Assembly (NCBI GenBank): GCA_965153355.1
Contig: OZ231126.1
Location: 112,344,001-112,408,000, forward strand
Origin: Flaccisagitta enflata
Lineage: Eukaryota; Chaetognatha; Sagittoidea; Aphragmophora
Length of the DNA: 64,000 nt
Direction of reading: 5' to 3'
Under the pieces are notes generated by a model. It saw nothing but the letters and a program-made list of their open reading frames with translations. It was not told the DNA's origin and did no database searches. Position 1 is the first letter of the stretch. Every line of letters begins with the position of its first letter. Shown here piece after piece: positions 43,953-53,852 of the stretch. Made by a program: the position numbers and the translations under genes.

Positions 43953-44095
43953 AGCCGTGTATCCGGCCTAGTTTTAGGTCTTTTGGCGGTTTTTACATCA
44001 CTGCCCCTGCCCAATTGCTTGAGTGGCCTTTTATGTCTCTGCCCCTGCCCACTAGCCCGAGACTTGGAGAGCCGTGTATCCAGCCCTTTTTCCTT
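43953..44095 (+). mobile_element. HINE-type fragments, two ends
   Basis: GTAGCCGTGTATCCGGCCTA at 43952 and GAGCCGTGTATCCAGCCC at 44070, with ACTGCCCCTGCCCAATTG and CTGCCCCTGCCCACTAGC between; hairpin and core are missing. A (GA)n of about 14 units precedes it (43918-43944). Confidence 0.55.
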
Positions 44096-44213
44096 TACCA
44101 ACTGTGTCATCAGTATGTTGTTTAAATGATCATTACCTTGTCTTGCGAACTTAGTTCTTTTCTAAGGAAAATCATAGGAAAATTGAATAAAACTGTGATA
44201 TAACTAATTCACT
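44096..44213. other. No gene seen
   Basis: Unique sequence. Confidence 0.35.
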
Positions 44214-44356
44214 GAGAATTTCAAATTTGCATAGAAAATGACAATTTCAAAAAAACAAAAACATACCGGGCTAGCCATTTGTAATACGGAGGCCGGTATG
44301 TTTTCAAAAATGCAAAAATTTTATATTTCTTTTAGATTTGAAATTCTCAAAATTGA
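44214..44356. mobile_element. Hairpin MITE, 143 bp, same family as 8526
   Basis: GAGAATTTCAAATTTGCATA (left) and GATTTGAAATTCTC (right), with inner inverted AAAACATACCGG and CCGGTATGTTTT. Shares TTTGCATAGAAAATG with 8526-8670. Confidence 0.65.
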
Positions 44357-44969
44357 AAATAATATTTTCGAAATTGTGAAAATCAATCAAAAATCTTCTT
44401 GAAAATCTTATAAACCTAGTTAGATAACGCTCACAAGGTGCAAACTGACCAGTAATGCTGTTTAACGTGTAACTACACTATAACCTATCAAACAGGCCCA
44501 CTCCCTTATGATTTTATAGCCATTTTACATTGTACTACTCAAAATTCACAAAAACTTAAAAAGTCATTGTCATTGTGACCTCTGCTTTGCGGAATTACCT
44601 TACGGCCATGATACAAGTCCGGGAGCCTTCAAACTTTTTTTGTAGCACAAAATATACTATAATTGGGCGTAGGTCTAATCATTTGGGTGTCACCAGTATT
44701 GGCATAGATGTACCATGTGGTTTGCTGAATGGCACAGTTTGGCCTTGGCACTCAGTTTTCTTGTGAATTCCTCGATTTCTAAACAGTTTTGACCTGCCTA
44801 GCACCATTACCACGGCTTAATATTGTTTTTTTTATGGTTAAATTATCTGTAATTAGGTATACTAAGTTTAATTCAATGGGCCAATTTATTACACGGAAAT
44901 AGATAAGATTGGTAAGGGGCCATAAATTCAAACGACTGAACTCTGACGGCCGGATTTTGCTCTGCGTCA
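44357..44969. other. No gene seen
   Basis: Unique sequence; frames at 44575-44766 and 44779-44970 have no motif. Confidence 0.4.
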
Positions 44970-45738
44970 TATACTTGACCCAATGACAGCTTTACTCACC
45001 CATGAAACAAGATTGACGAGCATAGCCCTGTCCACTACCTCATTCCCTATCATTTGGTGTGCTGGGCACTTGCCAGCTCAAAACAACGATGGTCATATGT
45101 TTTACCAAAAGCTTTTCTTATGTATTAACGACGGGCCTGTCATCGTGACAGGCATTCCTTTTCATGGGATGAGATCAAGACTATTACTCTCAAATTACGC
45201 TTGACTTTTGCGGTGAAAGATTCCACTTTAACCGTCATCAGTTATCATTGTGGTTAAAACTATAAGAGGATGAATCATTTGACTACTTGGCTAACTGGGA
45301 CGAAACCAAACTGAGATCGTATCTGTGTTTCAAAAAACACTTTGGTAATCCACCACATCTCACACAAGAGTCAATGGACAAAACCATTAAACGAGTCCAC
45401 TGTTTCAAAGATACACATTGATACAGCTACGGAGTCATATCTCCAGCGATCATCTTTTGATTCTGCCCATTTTCTTGAGTTCTATTTCTTCTTTTTCGCA
45501 AATAGATACGGGATGGTTGAACGCTGTTCACTTTAACCGTCATCAGTTATCATTGTGGTTGAAACTATAAGAGGATGAATCGTTTTACCACTTGGCTAAC
45601 TGGGACGAAACAAAACTGAGATCATATCTGTGTTTCAAAAAAACGCTTTGTTAATCCACCACATCTCACACAAGAGTCAATGGACAAAACCATTAAACGA
45701 GTCCACTGTTTCAAAGATACACATTGGTTAGGGGATAG
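44970..45738 (-). repeat. BEL/Pao leader or LTR-like repeat, copies 3 and 4
   Basis: 44970-45522 repeats 41009-41577 with scattered changes and one indel (GACAGGCATTCC against GACAGGCATGAACAGC). 45523-45738 repeats its middle part again (GTCATCAGTTATCATTGTGG to CAAAGATACACATTGG), then stops where the next repeat begins. Confidence 0.75.
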
Positions 45739-46230
45739 CATACAGGGTTGTAGTTTGAAATTTGCTTCAGAACTCGGCTTGTGGTTAGTTTATGATGTCC
45801 TTATTGCTAGAAAACAATTTTGGAGACCAGTGTGAATGGGAAGCGGTAGCCATTTTTGATGAAAGTCTGACTATCAGATAAGCGAAAATCATTTTTTTTG
45901 TGGGTGCATTCATTCTGTTATAGAAATCTTGAAATGAATGTTATAGGGCCATTTCTCACTTCATTAGTATCTCTACTTTACATAGTAACTTTGAAACAAC
46001 TTTGAAATTTGATACTTTGATCATACTGCTAAACCAAAGTACCATAACAGCAAAATAAGCAAAAATGCAATTTTGGCTAAATATGTGTTTTTTTGATTGC
46101 ATAAACTATATAGTAAGAATCATAAAATGAATGTTGGGTGATTTTTTCTTACTTCCTTAGCATCTTAACTTGACAATGAAACATCAAAAAAAGTTTGATA
46201 TGGCTAGCTGTTATCATACTGCCAAACCTA
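45729..46230 (+). repeat. Repeat sharing its sequence with 54880-55560 (opposite strand)
   Basis: TAGGGGATAGCATACAGGGT...GAACTCGGCTTGTGG at the left and CTAGCTGTTATCATACTGCC at the right both occur inverted at 55560 and near 54900. This copy carries the unoccupied site of the hAT element at 55005. Confidence 0.8.
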
Positions 46231-46244
46231 AGTAAAGAGTTTCT

Positions 46245-46279
46245 ATGGGGAGAACCCAATTGAGTCACTCAACCATAGC
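46245..46279 (+). repeat. Solo copy of the GAGAACCCAATTGAGT end
   Basis: ATGGGGAGAACCCAATTGAG followed by TCACTCAACCATAG. It matches both ends of the element at 47480-49219. Confidence 0.75.
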
Positions 46280-46537
46280 AATGAATAAGCCATGAGAATG
46301 AAATTGAAAATATTGAATGATGAAAAAAATGAATTGAAAATCAACATCAATGAGCCAAACTTTCTGACCTAAGAAGATTGGCAACTGATTTTTAACCATT
46401 TTGGCTGTACAATTGTATGGTGAGAACTAGAGGCTCGCGGTCTAATCGATTAGTTAGATCTTGTGGCGATTTTGAACAACTAATCATTGGCCGGTTTTGC
46501 CATTTAGAAACCGCCATTTATCGGTTACTGCCTGTCT

Positions 46538-46540
<3 letters not shown>

Positions 46541-46596
<56 letters not shown>
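46541..46596. repeat. (CT)n array
   Basis: About 27 units; a second (CT)n of about 22 units is at 46708-46753. Confidence 0.95.
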
Positions 46597-46598
<2 letters not shown>

Positions 46599-46704
46599 TC
46601 CAATTTTCTTGACCATATGGTGAGTTCGCTCACCTCAAATCAAGTGGTGAAGTTGACTAACGACCAAGTCGGTTGCATCTCCTTCAGTCAATTCATGAAT
46701 TATC

Positions 46705-46753
<49 letters not shown>

Positions 46754-46829
46754 GGCTGGCATGTGATAGTGCCATTTATATCATTAAATCATCCTTTTAT
46801 GTTTTGAATGATTAGCAAAAAAACGATGA

Positions 46830-46841
<12 letters not shown>

Positions 46842-46863
<22 letters not shown>
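46842..46863. repeat. (AT)n array
   Basis: About 11 AT units, then ACATGTATATAC. Confidence 0.9.
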
Positions 46864-46871
<8 letters not shown>

Positions 46872-47479
46872 ATACATAATCGTTAAAATGATCGAACTTC
46901 ATGCCGCATTTTGTCCACTTGCCTCAATCAAAAAGCAAATCATGATTTGCTCATTGTAAGACTGAATTATGTAAAAAATTGCTGTAAGTAGGGTGTGGGG
47001 ATGGTGACCCCATCCAAATCGTCCTTTTGGTCCTTCCTGAGTCTAACCCAAAACACTAATGCTTACCAAAAAAGCTAAGGGCAAATGATTGTCACCTGTG
47101 TTACCGAAATTCAGCAAACCACCAAAGAGTAACATCATTAAGAAACCAGACCCTTGAAGGATAGAATCGAGGTCAAGCTTAAAGCGACTGCCGGACATTC
47201 TAATATGTGACACATTGATCCAGAAGTGATGAGTGATAAGTGCCCTGAAAACCGGGAAAAAGTAATCGAAAACCGCGGTTTCAGCGCCAACCGGAAACGG
47301 AAGTCGCGTGGCGATTAGGAGGCGCGTCGAAATCGCGTCGAAATCGTGGCAAATATGTCCCGCCGCAAGGCTCTAGTGAGAACTCTATGGACCAGCTCTA
47401 CCATATCATTTATGAATAAATTATAGCTTTGGCAAATGAAAATATCACACAAGACAAGAAATTGAAATGAAGAATATCC
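46864..47479. other. No gene seen
   Basis: Unique. 47240-47370 is GC-richer (CGCGTCGAAATCGCGTCG) than its surroundings but has no supported frame. Confidence 0.4.
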
Positions 47480-47533
47480 ATGGCGAGAACCCAATTGAGT
47501 TACTCAACCATAAATTGGATAAATGAACTATAG

Positions 47534-47800
47534 TCAGTCGGACCAACTGTAAGCTTCAATCTTTGGGAAAAAATCCTGCTTCGTCGCAAACTTCTTCAAT
47601 TCTTTCCTTGCACCAATCCTCTGCCAAATGAATCCATCCCTCGCTTTTTGGCCAACAACCTTGGATGAAGCTTGTGATACAAGTCAAACAGCTCTTTCAA
47701 CAGCTTGAGTATGACGGGGGTAGTTCATATCCAGTGTTTGAACTGGTGTTACACTGGTTCTGATCCTGGGTAAACTTTGATGATTCTGTTTCTAAGGTAA
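47534..47800 (-). pseudogene. C-terminal fragment of an unnamed, possibly element-encoded protein
   Basis: The minus strand reads SVTPVQTLDMNYPRHTQAVE, RAV, a TGA stop, then LVSQASSKVVGQKARDGFIW and ...ELKKFATKQDFFPKIEAY before a real end (SWSD, TGA at 47536-47534). The HTQAVERAV...ASSKVVGQ...RDGFI pattern resembles, from memory, the tail of large repetitive proteins predicted in several invertebrate genomes; I cannot name the family. One in-frame stop and no N-terminal part mean it is dead here. Confidence 0.5.
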
Positions 47801-47885
47801 CAAATAAGATTTAAGTGCAAAGAGGGCAAGTCATATCATATCATTAAGATTCCTTTGATAGAAAAAGTCAGATACACTAAGAAGT

Positions 47886-48826
47886 ATGGCTGAGTTTGAT
47901 GAAGCCTCACTTACAGAAATTTTGGATGAGTGCAAACTGGCGGAGGGAGGAGCAAAAAAGAAGAAATGTCGAGTGAAACCTGGACGAAACAAAAATGAAA
48001 AAAGAAGGGTAGAACAAAGAGATAGGATGAATGAGGAAAAGGATACCATAAGAGTTACAGAGAGGAATTTTATGAAGCAAGTTGATGAACAGAGGATTCA
48101 GGGCATTGGCTCCATCAAAGGCAAAAGGAGCAGATCTTTCAATGCGTACTGGTCTCTTGAGGTAAAAAAACTTTTCTGCCGGTTCCTAAATTGACTCAAA
48201 CAGAGGCACAAAGTTTAGAGCAATTGAGCAGACAGATAGTCAAGCTTCTGAGGTGGGACCTGCCTTCATCTGGTATGACCTATAACAAGAATGATGGATC
48301 TGTCCATGTTGCTCACTTGGCTCAACGATTTCACACCACACCCAGTGATTTGGTTAAGGCCACTTCTCCCGATGCTGGTTGGGAAAAATCGCGTTTGATT
48401 GCCTTTGGGGGAATGGTTGTTGACACCAATTCAACTGAGATCAGGGTGGCTGCTCTTGACGGACACGGTTTCTATGTGCCCAATCCTCAGGGTCACAAAT
48501 TGATTGATAAAGACGATGCAGGCATTTTTGCTCCACTGATTCATGAGACAGATGCAAGAGAGAAAATCAAGGACAGTTCTTTCCTCTCTGCAATGAGTCG
48601 TCAAGGAGGCATAAACTTCACTTCCAACAGGCCAGGAGGTTACCGTCCAAAGGCAGATACATTGGTTACAATAGAAGAGAAACAATTGTCTTCTGCAATA
48701 CAAAATGGCCTGAATTTTTACCATAATGAGTTCTCGGGCTTGGTGTTTGGGGTTGGTAAAAAAAAGCTGGATGGAACTTGGGAACTCAGAATTTCAATGA
48801 AGTTTTTTACATTTTCATCTAAGTGA
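47886..48826 (+). CDS. KptA/Tpt1-like RNA 2'-phosphotransferase, two exons
   Basis: Proposed coding exons are 47886-48161 and 48206-48826, with a 44-nt GT-AG intron (GTAAAA...ACAGAG) in phase 0 between SLE and AQS; the product is 298 aa. Residues 1-92 are charged (KKKKCRVKPGRNKNEKRR) and unlike the family. Residues about 96-276 follow the KptA/Tpt1 order: LSRQIVKLLRWDL (usual LSxxLSxxLRH), DGSVHVAHL, IRVAALDGHG (usual IRAxQGHS), LIHET (usual VHGT), MSRQGGINFTS (usual MxRxHIHFA), then GGYR and a FYHNEFSGLVFGV end (usual FYxSxNGVIL). Family members remove the 2'-phosphate left by tRNA ligation, using NAD+. Of the usual catalytic set Arg-His-Arg-Arg, R108, R172 and R239 are present, but the His is Trp (W109), so activity is uncertain. 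Without the intron the first frame stops at 48194. The gene lies between inverted repeats 47480 and 49219. Confidence 0.7.
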
Positions 48827-48847
48827 ATTTTTTTTACCCACAATATC

Positions 48848-48853
48848 AATAAA
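48848..48853 (+). promoter_or_regulatory. Polyadenylation signal AATAAA
   Basis: AATAAA 22 bases after the TGA of the KptA-like gene, as expected for an animal mRNA end. Confidence 0.6.
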
Positions 48854-49185
48854 AGAGATGCATTGTTACTCTGTATGTTTAATTATATGAAGAACTATAT
48901 AAATTCAATTCTAATTTCAATTTTCTTTATGTTAACTCTTCATGAAGTCTATTATGCTACAATTTGAATGGTAATTGCATCTTTTTTTTTCTTTTGATAG
49001 GTGAACTTTTCCTTTGTGGTCAAAAATAAGAGCCTAATCCTTTCCTGTCAGAAGGTTTAACAGATTTAAACCCCCGTTCAGACAGGACTGGAGGCACATT
49101 GATGTTGATTTTAAGTAACTGTCTTTCACTGTTATCAAATTCATTTTTGTGATTTAAAATCTACCTGTTTTTAAATCACGTGACT
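48854..49185. other. 3' flank of the KptA-like gene; no further gene seen
   Basis: AT-rich to the right inverted repeat. Confidence 0.4.
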
Positions 49186-49263
49186 TATGGATTGAGTGAC
49201 TCAATTGGGTTCTCGCCATAAGAATTTTACAAATGAAACTTTTATTGATGTTCTTTTACTTGC

Positions 49264-49334
49264 ACAAAAAAAAAAGAAAAACAGAAGAAAAACAAAAAAA
49301 AAAACAACTAAAAAAAAAAAAAAAGAAAAAAAAT
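49264..49334. repeat. A-rich low-complexity tract
   Basis: AAAACAGAAGAAAAACAAAA type sequence. Confidence 0.85.
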
Positions 49335-49494
49335 CATCAGTAAAACACCATTGCCAGGTTGGAGGAAGAAGTTTGAGCACTGAATATTGATAACTCACTA
49401 TTTACGTTATATTTGATTTGGTATATATCTCTTACCACGAACTATGTTAAAGCAAAACATTGTGCAATTCTTTGCAAGCCATTCTATGCAGGTA

Positions 49495-49951
49495 GTCCGC
49501 CAGCGAATTTGGGTGCATTCAGCAATGGGGAATGAACGCCTGTTCAGCAACAATGCCATACAGGTGTTGATGAACACAATAAAAGAGTCCTTTGGCCAAC
49601 GATTTTGTTCATAGAGGGCCATAAAAAGCGCGTTCATGAACAGCTAAAAAATCCACTCCACTAATAATCATGTTGGTGGAGTGGTGATTAACTCCACTCA
49701 TGACAAGATATCTTCATACCCAATGTGTATTATCTTTAGTCTTTACTGTAACATTTACCTGTTCAGCAACGGCTTTGATTATCCCTCAATGAATGGTCGT
49801 TCATGAACATGTCTTTTTGGGCCCTCCATGAACAAAATTGTTTACCGAGAGCCTCTTTTAAGTCATTCATGAACAGCTCTATGGCATTGTTCAGCAACAT
49901 GCGTTCATTCCCCGTTGATGAACACCCCCAAATTCGCTGGCGGACTATCTC
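49495..49951. repeat. Two foldback elements head to head (TGGTGGAGTGG family)
   Basis: The minus copy (49690-49495) begins CCACTCCACTAATAATC at the centre and ends AGTCCGCCAGCGAATTTGGG. The plus copy (49671-49951) starts TGTTGGTGGAGTGGTG and ends AAATTCGCTGGCGGACTATC. Together they form a large imperfect palindrome with arms of about 190 bp and 280 bp; the plus copy has about 70 extra bases (49690-49760). Confidence 0.8.
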
Positions 49952-50018
49952 ATTCTATGATAAATTGAGCTCCTTAAGAGGGAATTGAATGTCAAATGAT
50001 AACTCATTACTGAATTGG

Positions 50019-50625
50019 AGGATGTTAGGAAGCGAGCAGAGACCAGATTTGGGTACATGTGTTTTTTCCTTGGATGTCAAGGGATTTGAGTTATTGAGTT
50101 GATTTTTTTTGTGGATCTTCATTGGAGGGCTATTGCTGATGCAATAAAATAATAATTTGTTGAGTCAAATACAGATTTTTGAGGATTTTTAGCCTAACTG
50201 ATGTAAAATATGTGATTCTATTATGTGGTTCTGGCTGTCAAAATTCATCAAATACAGAGTAAATAGGTTATTTGAGGTTCAAAAAAGGGCTTCGTTATGC
50301 TGAGAATTGATGTTAGAGATGATTTAGCCACTTTGGAAAAACTTCTACGCGGTCAGGAATTTTTTAGATCAATTTTAGCCAAACTCAACCCTTTTTCCTT
50401 ATATTTCTTCTTATGGTTGTTGATAGCATAAACAAGTAAAAAAATGTACATTTAGATGTAATCTAGGGCCACCTTGGTTTTTTTCTGGTAATCAAACCAT
50501 TTCTTGGCCTTTTGGGGGTCTCTGCACCAGTTTTGGTTCAGAAAACAAAATAGCAAGGCTCCTGAGAAAGTGCCGTAATCTGCCATTGGTCGCCGCCCAC
50601 GGCCGGGCCTATTCCTAACAGTCTT
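50019..50625. repeat. Dispersed repeat, copy without insertion
   Basis: Starts AGGATGTTAGGAAGCGAGCA and ends CCTATTCCTAACAGTCTT; ends are loosely inverted (GTTAGGAA, TTCCTAAC). About 97% like 53064-53852 apart from one insertion there. On the minus strand both copies keep an open peptide KTVRNRPGRGRRP...YGTFSGALLFCFLNQN (50625-50455) of unknown function. Confidence 0.8.
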
Positions 50626-51229
50626 ATTAGAGGGAAAATTAATCAAAATATGACTTTCTTGATTTTTTGCTCATTTATCAATGGAATTAGCTATTTCTAA
50701 TTCTCCCCTGTGATAAAAAATCAAATTTGGGTCAAAAACTAAATGCTTTGAGGTATTTTTAGAGCTTGAAATAGGCCTATTATAGCCATTTTTTTGATAA
50801 TCTTTAAAATTGGAGGGTTCAAGAAGATGTTGTCTTTGAGACCCAATAACTTGTTATTAGAGTGAGATAGTAGTTAGCCCTTTTTAGTCGCGTGCACGCG
50901 ACTCTATACCCCGCTTTGTCCGTCTGTCGGTCGGTCGGTCGGTCGGTCGGTCCCCATTTTACTTTTTTCATTCGTTTTATTCCTATCAAGTCATTTTAAG
51001 TCAATTAAGTGATTTTGAGTCAAATTAGATCATTTTAAGTCATTTAAGTCATTTTAAGTCACTGTAAGTCAAATTAAGTCATTTAAGTCATTATTGAATT
51101 TTAGTCAATTTAAGTCAATTTAGGTCATTTTAAGTCATCTAAAGTCATTTTAAGCCATTCTAAGTCATTTTAAGTCATCTTAAGTCATTATTGTCATTCT
51201 AGTCAATATTGTCCTTTAACTTTTTATTT

Positions 51230-52915
51230 ACATAATTATAGGTAATTATAGGTCATTATGCAATTTTAGGTAATTATAGGTAATCATAGGTAATTATAGG
51301 TAATTATAGGTCATTATAGGTCATTATGTAATTATAGGTAATCATAAGTAATTATAGGTAATCAAAGGTCATTATAGGTAATTATAGGTCATTATGTAAT
51401 TATAGGTAATGATAGGTCATTATAGGTAATTATAGGACATTATGCAATTATATTTCATTATTGGTAACTTTGATGGTGGTAATCATAGGTAATCATAGGT
51501 AATTATAGGTCATTACATAAAATTTTAGGTTATTATAGGTAATTATAGGCTATTATAGTAATTATAGGTAATCATAGATCATTAAAAGTAATTATAGGTC
51601 ATTATGTAATTATAGGTAATGATAGGTCATTATAAGTAATTATAGGTCATTATGCAATTATAGGTCATTATTGGTAATTATAGGCCATTTTGTAATTATA
51701 GGTGATTATAGGTAATCATAGGTAATTATAGGTCATTTTTGGTAATTATAGGTTATTATAGGTAATTATAGGTCATTATAGTAATTATAGGTAACTATAG
51801 GTATTTATAGGTCATTATGTAATTATGGGTCATTATTGGTAATTATAGGTCATTATGTAATTATAAGTAATTATAGGTCATTGAAGGTAATTATAAGTCA
51901 TCATGTAATTATAGGTAATTATAGGTCATTATAGGTCATCATAGGTAATTATAGGTCATTATGAAATTAGAGGCAACTATAGATAATCAAAGGTCAATAA
52001 AGGTAATTATAGGTCATTATGTAATAACAAGGCCAGATACACGGCCAATACCAGTCGCGGACGGGTGGGCAGGGGCGGAAATGTGCATTTTCACACTTTC
52101 TAACTCGATCACCACGGACCGACCAACCAACCGACCAACCGACCAACGGACGGACGGACGGACAAAGCCTCTAATAGAGTCGCTTGTCCGCGACTAATAA
52201 GTAATTTGGTTATTATAGGTAATTATAGGTCAATAGACAATTATAGGTAATTATAGGTTATTATTCAATTATAGGTAATTATAGCTAATCATAGGTAATT
52301 ATAGGTAATAAAAGGTAATTATAGGTCGTTATACAATTATTGGTGATTATAGGTGATCATAGGTCATTATAGGTAATTATAGGTCATTATGTTATTTTAG
52401 GTAATAATAGTTATTTATGGGTAATCAGAGGTCATTTTAGGTAATCATAAGTCAATATGTAATTATAGGTAATTATTGGTTATCATAGGTCTTTATAGGT
52501 ACTTATATGTCATTATTTAATTATGGGTAATTATAGGTAATTATAGGCAACTATAGGTAATTATAGGTAATTTTAGGTCATTATGCAATTATAGGTAATT
52601 GTAGGTAATCATAGGTCAATATAGGCAATTATAGGTCATTATGTAATCATAGGTAATTACAGGTAATTTTAGGTGATTATTATTATTATCTTAAAAGTAA
52701 TTATATGTCATTTTACGTTTAGGTAATCAGAGGTCATTATGGATAATTATAGGTCATGTAATTATGGGTTCTTATGCAACTATAAAGGTCATTTTTTCTT
52801 ATTATAGGTGATTATAGGTAATTACAGGCAATTAAAGTCATTATAGGTAATTATAGTCATTATTGTCATTAGAGGAAATAACGCACTTATATAATTAGGC
52901 GATTATGTAATTAAG
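51230..52915. repeat. TAATTATAGGTCATTATAGG-type array
   Basis: Mostly alternating 10-bp units TAATTATAGG, TCATTATAGG and TAATCATAGG with some 8-12 bp variants (TCATTATGTAATTATAGG). No frame of note. Confidence 0.9.
52027..52198 (-). mobile_element. HINE-type element, subfamily C, nested in the array
   Basis: AACAAGGCCAGATACACGGC, GCGGACGGGTGGGCAGGGGC, ACTTTCTAACTCGATCACCA, an ACCGACCAACC core, CAAAGCCTCTAATAGAG and hairpin GTCGCTTGTCCGCGAC followed by CTAA. Array units continue on both sides. Confidence 0.85.
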
Positions 52916-53063
52916 TAAGTCTCGCACGCGACTTATAGGTGTTGGCCTTGTTTTCCGATGAAAGTACTCAAAAAGATCTTTCAAATAAGCACTGATTTTC
53001 CTCAAAAACTATTCTCCATTAGCAGATAATGACCTGACAAAGTTAACTGTGGTTGCTTCTTGT

Positions 53064-53852
53064 AAGGATGTTAGGAAGCGAGCAGAGACCAGATTTGGGT
53101 ACATGTGTTTTTTCCTTGGATGCAAAAGGATTTGAGTTATTGAGTTGATTTTTTTTTGTGGATCTTCATTGGAGGGCTATTGCTGATGCAATAAAATAAC
53201 AATTTGTTGAGTCAAATACAGATTTTTGAGGATTTTTAGCCTAACTAGTGTAAGATATGTGATTCTATTATGTGGTTCTGGCTGTCAAAATTCATCAAAT
53301 ACAGAGTAAATAGGTTATTTGAGGTTCAAAAAAGGGCTTCGTTATGCTGAGAATTGATGTTAGAGATGATTTAGCCACTTTGGAGAAACTTCTACGCAGT
53401 CAGGAATTTTTTAGATCAATTTTAGCCAAACTCAACCCTTTTTCCTTATACAGTTAAACCCCGCTATAACGGATCCAAGAGTAAAGGAAATCCGCCTATA
53501 ACGAATCTAAAAACCTGGTCCCTTCATATCAATTTCTTTTAATTTCTATGTTGGCAATAAGGGAAATCCGCCTATAGTGGATACAATTTGTTAGTCCCTT
53601 GACATCCGTTATTGCGGGGTTTAACTGTATTTCTTCTTATGGTTGTTGATAGCATAAACCAGTAAAAAAGTGTACATTAAGATGTAATCTAGGGCCACCT
53701 TGGTTTTTTTCTGGTAATCAAACCATTTCTTGGCCTTTTGGGGGTCTCTGCACCAGTTTTGGTTCAGAAAACAAAATAGCAAGGCTCCTGAGAAAGTGCC
53801 ATAATCTGCTGTTGGTCGCCGCCCTCGGCCGGGCCTATTCCTAACAGTCTTG
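53064..53852. repeat. Dispersed repeat, copy with a 177-bp insertion
   Basis: Same repeat as 50019-50625. Differences are few (CTCGGCCG against CACGGCCG near the end). The extra length is the MITE at 53451. Confidence 0.8.
53451..53627. mobile_element. pogo/Tc1-mariner-like MITE, 177 bp, TA duplication, with empty site
   Basis: Ends CAGTTAAACCCCGCTATAAC and the inverse GTTATTGCGGGGTTTAACTG (one mismatch in 20). TA at 53449-53450 and 53628-53629. The other copy of the host repeat has a single TA at 50402-50403, so the element's edges are exact. CAGTTAAACCCC resembles pogo/Tigger-type ends; no coding part. Confidence 0.9.

Larger units (their letters stand above)
47480..49219 (+). mobile_element. 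Candidate TIR-bounded element carrying the KptA-like gene, 1740 bp
   Basis: ATGGCGAGAACCCAATTGAG plus the next 14 bases (47480-47513) occurs inverted at 49186-49219 with two or three differences. The left flank AAGAATAT (two bases before the end) and the right flank AAGAATTT (directly after) share 7 of 8 bases, a possible target duplication. Between the ends are a minus-strand protein fragment (47800-47534) and a complete two-exon gene (47886-48826) with polyadenylation signal. A third solo end lies at 46245. The ends could instead belong to two unrelated MITE copies that happen to face each other. Confidence 0.5.
50881..52952 (+). mobile_element. HINE-type element, subfamily D, inflated to 2.07 kb by internal repeats
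   Basis: The left end TTTTTAGTCGCGTGCACGCGAC with CCCCGCTTTGTCCGTCTG, a TCGGTCGGTCGG core and CCCATTTTACTTTTTTCATT, and the right end GTCTCGCACGCGACTTATAG with GTGTTGGCCTTGTT, match the normal-sized subfamily D copy at 62803-63082. Between them are AAGTCATTTTA units (50987-51200) and then about 1.7 kb of TAATTATAGG/TCATTATAGG units. A second element sits inside (52027). Confidence 0.85.
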
